Of a DNA stretch of 44,143 bases, positions 39,732-44,143 are shown piece by piece. The stretch lies in the NCBI GenBank assembly GCA_035310985.1, contig DATGDH010000055.1:1-44143 (forward strand), given 5' to 3'. The notes below the pieces were generated by a model, which had not been told where the DNA came from, searched no databases, and was given only the letters and a program-made list of their open reading frames with translations. This DNA comes from DAHVFK01 sp035310985. Lineage in GTDB: Bacteria > Pseudomonadota > Gammaproteobacteria > Burkholderiales > SG8-39. Each line of letters begins with the position of its first letter. The first letter of the stretch is position 1. The position numbers and the translations under genes are program-made.

Positions 39732-42473
39732 ATGGACAACGGGCGAGCGCTCCCGCCGGCGCAAGCACTGCTGCTTGCAAGCGTCGCCGAACAGCGGCGC
39801 GGCGACGCGCAGCGGGCGCACGAGCTGGTGAGCCGCGCCCTCGAGCTCGATCCGAACTCCTTCGACGCGCTCGCTCACCGCGGCGTGCTGCTTAGTATGC
39901 TACGGCGGCCCGCGGAGGCACTCGTGAGCTACGACGCGGCGCTCGCGTTGCGGCCGGATTCCTTCGATGTGCTCTACAACCGCGGCACGGTCCTGCAGTC
40001 GCTCGGGCGCCATGCGGAGGCGCTCGCGTGCTACGAGCGCGTGCTGGCGCTCCATCCCGGCGACGTCGAGGCGCTGAACAACCTGGGCGTGTGCCTGCTC
40101 GAGGCCGAACGCCCGGCCGAGGCGCTCGCTGCCTTCGACCACGCGCTTACGGCGCGGCCGGAATACGCGGAAGCGCTGAACAACCGTGGCAACGCGCTCC
40201 AGGAGCTCGACCGGCACGCGGAGGCGCTCGCGAGCTACGGCAAGGCGCTCGCGTTGCGTCCGGACCATCCGGAGACGCTGAACAACCGGGGGAATGCCCT
40301 GTGCGCGCTGGCGCGTTACGAGGAGGCGGTGGCAAGCTTCGATCGCGCGCTCGCGCTCCGGCCCGCCTACCCGGAGGCGCTTCTAAACCGCAGCGGCGCG
40401 TTGCTCGCACTCGGGCGGTTCGCGGATGCGCTGGCGGGCTGCGACCGCGCGCTCGCGCTGCGCCCGGATTCCAGCGAAGCGCTCTACAATCGCGGCAGGG
40501 TGCTCGCCGCGATGGGGCGTGACGCGGAGGCGCTCGAATGCTACGAGCGGGCGCTCGCGCGGCAGCCAGGCGATGCGCGCCTGCTCGACGCGCGTGGGCG
40601 CGTTCTCGAAGCCCTCGGTCGCCACGACGAGGCGCTCGCGAGCTACAACGCCGCTCTCGAGGCGGGGCCTGCGGACGCGGAGACCCGCTCGCACCGGGAC
40701 CTCGCGGCGCGCCGGCTGGCACTGCCCGAGGACGCTCGGCGCGCGCTCGCGGCGTGGAGCGAAGGAAGAGCCGACGAAGCCGAGCAGCTGTGCCGGGCTT
40801 TCCTCCAGTCCCAGCCGGATCACATCGATGCGCTTCTGCTTTTAGCGGCGCTGCGTCACGAGCGAGAGGACCTCGACGAGGCGCTAGCGGTCGTGACGCG
40901 CGCGCTTCAGATCAGCCCACAATGCCACGACGCGCTCATGCACCACGCGTCTCTGCTGCTCGCGCTGCGGCTTCCGGCCGAGGCGCTCGCCAGCTGCGAA
41001 CGAGCGCTGGCGGGCCGGCCACGGGCGAGCGGCGCGCTGCAGCTGCGCGGCAGGGCGCTGCATGCGCTCGAGCGCTATGGCGAGGCGCTGGCGAGCTTCG
41101 AGAGCGCGCTCGCGATACGGCCGCAATTCGCGGAGGCGCTGAACTGCCGCGGGGATACATTGAGGGCGCTGCACCGCGACGGCGAGGCGCTGCAGAGCTA
41201 CCGCGAGGCTTTGGCGCTGCGGCCGGATGATGCGCAGGCTCTGCACAGCCGCGCAGCTGCCGCGGATGGCGCGCTGCGCAATGCGTCGTCGGCGGAGGCA
41301 CAATGCATACGCGGCCACGCGCTGGAGGAATTGGGACAGTACGAGGAGGCGTTGGCGAGCTACCGGCGCGCCCTTGCGATCCGGCCGCAGCACGCCGAAG
41401 CGCTGAACAACCTCGGCAACGTGCTGTGTCAGCAGGGACGCATCGACGAGGCGATCGCGGCCTACGAGCGCGTACAGAGCATCCGGCCCGGCGACGCGGA
41501 GGCGCACTTCAACTCCAGTTTTGCCTTCCTCCTGACAGGGAACTACGAGCGTGGCTGGCAGGAGTACGAATGGCGCTGGGAAGCGCTGCGTACCAAGCTG
41601 CCGACGCAGGCCACCGAAAAGCCCCTCTGGCTGGGGCAGGACAACGTCGCCGGCAAGACTCTGATCGTGTATTCGGAGCAGGGCTTCGGCGATGCGATTC
41701 AGATGGCGCGCTACGCTCCTCTGCTCGCGGCGCGCGGCGCACAGGTCGCGATCGCCTGCCACCCTGTGCTCGAGGCGCTTCTGCGCACGGTGGACGGCGT
41801 GCGCACGGTGTTTACGTCGGCCGAACCGCCGCTGGCGTTTGACTATTACGTTCCGGTCATGAGCCTGCCCAGGGCGTTCGGCACGACGCTCGCCAGCGTT
41901 CCCTCGCAGGTCCCCTACGTGCACGCGGCGCAAGCCGGAGTCGCGGCTTGGCGCCGCCGCCTCGAGCCGCTCGGCGCCCGGCGCAGGATCGGCCTGGTCT
42001 GGGCCGGAAATCCGAAGCACCGGCGCGACCGCGTGCGCTCGTTCCCGGTGGAGGTGCTCGCCCCGCTGCTGGCGTTGCCCGACTGCGCGTTCTTCAGCCT
42101 GCAGAAGGGCGAAGCCGCCGCGTCGCTGGCGCGGCTCGATCCGCGCGGCGAATCGGTCACGGACTACACCGCGGAGCTCGACACCTTCGCCGACACCGCC
42201 GCCCTGATCGATGCGCTCGACCTGGTGATCACGGCCGACACAGCGGTCGCCCACCTGGCCGGGGCGCTGGGCAAGCCGGTGTGGATCATGCTGCCGAGCG
42301 CGCCGGACTGGCGCTGGATGAGGGACCGCGAGGATAGCCCTTGGTACCCGAGCGCGCGGCTGTTCCGGCAGCCGGAGCGCGGCGACTGGAGCGGTGTCGT
42401 GCGGGCGGTCGCGGCCGCCCTCGCCGCCTTCGCCTCGGGCGCTATGCCGCCACCCCCCGCAGGTGCTCCTTGA
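39732..42473 (+). CDS. TPR-repeat protein with GT-B (GT9-like) glycosyltransferase domain
   Basis: A 913-residue protein. Residues about 1-615 contain about 16 tetratricopeptide repeats of 34 residues ('EALNNRGNALxxLxRxxEALASYxxALALRP'), with two irregular ones around residues 325-355 and 500-530. The C-terminal part (about 630-907) matches the glycosyltransferase-like domain common after TPRs: 'YSEQGFGDAIQMARY', 'RIGLVWAGNP', 'FFSLQKGE' and 'DLVITADTAVAHLAGALG', which is the nucleotide-sugar-binding end. It may bind and glycosylate a protein such as the giant adhesin, in the manner of TPR-containing protein glycosyltransferases, but this is inferred from position. The start is 3 nt after the kinase stop, and its end overlaps a minus-strand gene by 32 nt. 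Confidence 0.85.
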   Translation: MDNGRALPPAQALLLASVAEQRRGDAQRAHELVSRALELDPNSFDALAHRGVLLSMLRRPAEALVSYDAALALRPDSFDVLYNRGTVLQSLGRHAEALACYERVLALHPGDVEALNNLGVCLLEAERPAEALAAFDHALTARPEYAEALNNRGNALQELDRHAEALASYGKALALRPDHPETLNNRGNALCALARYEEAVASFDRALALRPAYPEALLNRSGALLALGRFADALAGCDRALALRPDSSEALYNRGRVLAAMGRDAEALECYERALARQPGDARLLDARGRVLEALGRHDEALASYNAALEAGPADAETRSHRDLAARRLALPEDARRALAAWSEGRADEAEQLCRAFLQSQPDHIDALLLLAALRHEREDLDEALAVVTRALQISPQCHDALMHHASLLLALRLPAEALASCERALAGRPRASGALQLRGRALHALERYGEALASFESALAIRPQFAEALNCRGDTLRALHRDGEALQSYREALALRPDDAQALHSRAAAADGALRNASSAEAQCIRGHALEELGQYEEALASYRRALAIRPQHAEALNNLGNVLCQQGRIDEAIAAYERVQSIRPGDAEAHFNSSFAFLLTGNYERGWQEYEWRWEALRTKLPTQATEKPLWLGQDNVAGKTLIVYSEQGFGDAIQMARYAPLLAARGAQVAIACHPVLEALLRTVDGVRTVFTSAEPPLAFDYYVPVMSLPRAFGTTLASVPSQVPYVHAAQAGVAAWRRRLEPLGARRRIGLVWAGNPKHRRDRVRSFPVEVLAPLLALPDCAFFSLQKGEAAASLARLDPRGESVTDYTAELDTFADTAALIDALDLVITADTAVAHLAGALGKPVWIMLPSAPDWRWMRDREDSPWYPSARLFRQPERGDWSGVVRAVAAALAAFASGAMPPPPAGAP

Positions 42474-42765
42474 GCGCCCAGACGTGCTTGGCGAGCTGGA
42501 TACGCACGAAGCTGATGTAAGGCAGCGGAAAAGCGGCGCTGCGCGCCGCCTGGGGCGGTTCGAACACCATCGAAGTGTGCTTGTCGATCGCGCGCAGCAG
42601 CTCGCGCGCGCGCTCCTCGTCGAGCAGCCGGTCGAGCTGCGCCGACATCTCGCGCAGCGCGCGCAGCGTGTCGTCCTCGGAAGCGAGGCCGGAGAGGTAG
42701 CGGGTAACGGTCCTCTCGAACGTTTCGACGATCGGCAGGGCAGTCTGGATTTTCGAGCGTTCCAT
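42442..42765 (-). CDS. Conserved-looking small hypothetical protein
   Basis: A 107-residue, mostly helical, charged protein starting 'MERSKIQTALPIVETFERTV'. It has no signal peptide or membrane segment. Central acidic helices ('LDRLLDEERARELLRAIDK') are followed by 'FPLPYISFVRIQLAKHVWAL'. I do not recognise a family. The frame could start at 42849, but the Arg-rich extra 28 residues look non-coding, so I prefer the ATG at 42765. Its 3' end runs 32 nt into the TPR gene on the opposite strand. It is divergent from the periplasmic protein gene at 43001, with about 235 nt of shared upstream DNA. Confidence 0.6.
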   Translation of the reverse strand: MERSKIQTALPIVETFERTVTRYLSGLASEDDTLRALREMSAQLDRLLDEERARELLRAIDKHTSMVFEPPQAARSAAFPLPYISFVRIQLAKHVWALKEHLRGVAA

Positions 42766-42881
42766 GTCTGTAGTCGTTTTGTACCGCGATGGCGCATCAC
42801 ACCACAGCGGCGGGCGGCGGCCGCGTGCACGCCGCCGCGCCGCTTGCAAAGCCTCACACTCGTTCTGCGCGGCGCCTGACT

Positions 42882-42895
42882 TTGACCTGAATCAG
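42882..42895 (+). promoter_or_regulatory. FNR/Anr-like box with class II promoter spacing
   Basis: TTGAC-CTGA-ATCAG matches the FNR consensus TTGAT-N4-ATCAA at 8 of 10 positions. A -10-like TCGAAT at 42918-42923 predicts a start at 42930, which puts the box centre at -41.5, the standard position for FNR activation. The downstream gene begins at 43001. The whole 42766-43000 gap is AT-richer around 42895-42930, as expected for a promoter. The palindrome could also affect the divergent minus-strand gene. Confidence 0.55.
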
Positions 42896-43000
42896 AACTC
42901 CGATCTTGAAAATATGTTCGAATTTGTCGACCCGAGAGGGAATGGCGGGGCGCCTCGCTGCCCCCGCAGCGGCGCTTCACCACGACATGTGGAGGACGCC

Positions 43001-43471
43001 ATGAAGACAGTCATCAAAGCGCTGACGCTGTGCGCGGCGCTGCTCTGGGCAGCGTCTTTGCTTCCGGGCGCGCAGGCACGCGAGCTTTCAGCCACCCACC
43101 ATATCGTCAACGGGATGGACGTGTACCTGGGCGTGATGCCGGCGGCGGCCGTGCAGGCGCTGCCCGCGCGCGAGCAGGCGGAAAAGGCGATGCACCACGG
43201 AGCTGCTGGCGCGGGTGCGTATCACGTCAACCTGTCGCTGTTCGACGCGGGCACCCACGCGGCGATCCGCGACGCGCAGGTGCGCGTCAGCGTCGAGCAG
43301 GTCGGCCTGGCTAGCGAGACGCGTCAGCTCGAGCCGATGTCGATTAACGGCTTCGTGAGCTACGGCAACTACTTCAGCATGAACGGCTCGCGGCCGTACG
43401 TGATCGACGTTCAGATCCAACGCCCCGGGCTGCCCGAGGCGCGCACGCGCTTCCAGTACCAGACCTTCTGA
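43001..43471 (+). CDS. Small periplasmic protein of unknown function
   Basis: A 156-residue exported protein. A clear signal peptide ('MKTVIKALTLCAALLWAASLLPGAQA', written here only to its cleavage region) is followed by a mature domain with 'THHIVNGMDVYLGVMPA', two His near 'AMHHGAAGAGAYHVNL', and beta-strand-like sequence ending 'RPGLPEARTRFQYQTF'. GGAGG at 42991-42995 gives an ideal ribosome binding site. The beta-sandwich pattern recalls FixH/YtkA-type periplasmic domains, but I cannot assign a family. The His-rich part might bind metal. It lies just upstream of hypC with an FNR-like box before each gene, which suggests a role under low oxygen or with hydrogenase. Confidence 0.75.
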   Translation: MKTVIKALTLCAALLWAASLLPGAQARELSATHHIVNGMDVYLGVMPAAAVQALPAREQAEKAMHHGAAGAGAYHVNLSLFDAGTHAAIRDAQVRVSVEQVGLASETRQLEPMSINGFVSYGNYFSMNGSRPYVIDVQIQRPGLPEARTRFQYQTF

Positions 43472-43482
43472 CCCGAACGGGG

Positions 43483-43496
43483 TTGATCTAGGTCAA
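43483..43496 (+). promoter_or_regulatory. FNR/Anr-like box upstream of hypC
   Basis: TTGAT-CTAG-GTCAA is a near-perfect palindrome that matches the FNR/Anr consensus at 9 of 10 half-site positions. Its centre is about 62 nt before the hypC ATG. A class II start would fall near 43531. The -10 at that place (CAGACT, 43518-43523) is weak. Confidence 0.65.
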
Positions 43497-43551
43497 GCCG
43501 GAGGGCGAGTGCCCGACCAGACTTGGCGGGTCGGTCGGGCAGGGTCGGTGC

Positions 43552-43827
43552 ATGTGTCTCGCCATTCCAATGCGCGTGGTTTCCGGAGAGGGGCTCGTCG
43601 CCTGGTGCGAAGGCCGCGGCGAGCGGCGCCGGCTCGACTTCGCCCTCGTCGGCGCGCAGCCCGCAGGCACCTGGGTGGTCGCGTTCCGCGAAGTGGCGCG
43701 CCAAGTGCTCACCGAAGACGAGGCCCGCTCGCTCAACCTGGCGCTTGACGGCCTGGAGGCTGCCTTGCGGGGCGAGACGGAGGGCCTAGACGCCTATTTT
43801 CCAGATCTCGTGCGGCGCGATGCCTGA
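43552..43827 (+). CDS. hypC: HypC/HupF-family hydrogenase maturation chaperone
   Basis: A 91-residue protein beginning with the family signature 'MCLAIPMRVV'. In HypC, Cys2 contacts the Fe(CN)2CO precursor with HypD and carries it to the hydrogenase large subunit. The remainder keeps the small-barrel pattern ('GTWVVAFREVARQVLTEDEA') and a helical C-terminus. The signature fixes the ATG start. An FNR-like box lies upstream, and the stop overlaps the next gene by 8 nt. HupF is a close paralogue found beside uptake-hydrogenase genes, and the HupK-like gene next door makes HupF an equally good name. Confidence 0.9.
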   Translation: MCLAIPMRVVSGEGLVAWCEGRGERRRLDFALVGAQPAGTWVVAFREVARQVLTEDEARSLNLALDGLEAALRGETEGLDAYFPDLVRRDA

Positions 43828-44143
43828 CCCCGGCCTGGAAGGCGTGCTCGCCATCTCGCTCAATTGGGACGGGCGGCGCGTCGGCGCGGCGCGCGTCGCC
43901 TTGATGCGCCCGGGGGGCATGGCGCGGGTGCTCGCCGGCAGGCTCCCTTCGGACGCGGTCGCGCTGGTGCCAAGGCTCTTTTCGGTGTGCGGCCGTTCGC
44001 AAGCGGTCGCGGCAGCGCTCGCCTGCGAGCGCGCGGCCGGCAGCGAGCCTGCGGATGCGATCGGGCGCGAACGGAGCACTCAGGTCGACGCAGAGATCGT
44101 CCACGAGCACTTCTGGCGCATGCTGCTCGACTGGCCGCGCGCC
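43820..44143 (+). CDS. hupK: HupK-like hydrogenase maturation protein, N-terminal part (runs off window)
   Basis: The frame is open from an ATG overlapping the hypC stop (ATGCCTGA) to the end of the window, giving 108 codons. 'VALVPRLFSVCGRSQAVAA' at residues about 49-67 resembles the N-terminal nickel-site region of hydrogenase large subunits, but only one of the two cysteines of RxCGxC is kept. HupK proteins show this pattern: they resemble the large subunit and are thought to act as assembly scaffolds. Later 'VHEHFWRMLLDWPRA' also fits. The rest is outside the window, so a divergent true large subunit cannot be fully excluded. Confidence 0.7.
   Translation, partial: MPDPGLEGVLAISLNWDGRRVGAARVALMRPGGMARVLAGRLPSDAVALVPRLFSVCGRSQAVAAALACERAAGSEPADAIGRERSTQVDAEIVHEHFWRMLLDWPRA

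Noticed and set aside
42766..42849. Upstream start at 42849 for the minus-strand hypothetical gene
   Set aside because: The added 28 residues are Arg-rich and unlike the rest of the protein, and they fall in the shared promoter region.
43820..44143. A true [NiFe]-hydrogenase large subunit
   Set aside because: The nickel-site motif has only one of the two cysteines of RxCGxC, and the gene follows hypC as hupK-type genes do. Still, only the N-terminus is visible.

Overview
The window reads as chromosomal DNA of a GC-rich proteobacterium, most likely a betaproteobacterium. This is inferred from the roughly two-thirds G+C content, strong codon bias, a LEPR-XLL giant protein next to a SapC gene, and a HypC/HupK-type hydrogenase maturation locus with FNR/Anr-like boxes. 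The species cannot be named from the sequence. Coding density is very high. The longest stretch without a gene is about 235 bp (42766-43000), and no tRNA, rRNA, insertion sequence or CRISPR was seen.

Region 1 (29-31255) is one uninterrupted gene for a protein of about 10,408 residues. It has an N-terminal LEPR-XLL motif and then several thousand residues of beta-rich repeats. These include a three-copy super-repeat of about 580 residues and an array with a period of about 54 codons. A module of about 90 residues ('GLxTGDxVxYD') occurs about 20 times, as scattered copies and as a tandem array. The C-terminal third holds Calx-beta-like domains, RTX-type calcium-binding nonapeptides, two LamG-like domains and a degenerate zinc-metallopeptidase domain. 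The architecture is that of a giant secreted or surface adhesin.

Region 2 (31298-42473) is a co-directional, tightly packed run: a SapC-family gene, a GAF-GAF-TM-HlyD protein, a PqqD-like/M50 protease/HlyD fusion, a shortened SecA-like ATPase, a HlyD-type periplasmic adaptor with a signal peptide, a P-loop kinase, and a TPR/GT-B glycosyltransferase-like protein. From the M50 gene onward, gaps are 17 nt or less, or the genes overlap. My interpretation is that this is a dedicated export, processing and modification system for the giant protein, with a SecA paralogue in place of the usual ABC transporter. No ABC transporter or outer-membrane channel gene is visible here.

Region 3 (42442-44143) starts with a small minus-strand gene of unknown function that converges on and overlaps the TPR gene. 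It continues with a small periplasmic protein, hypC/hupF and the start of a hupK-like gene. FNR/Anr-like palindromes precede the periplasmic gene and hypC, which suggests oxygen-responsive control. This region looks functionally separate from the secretion locus.
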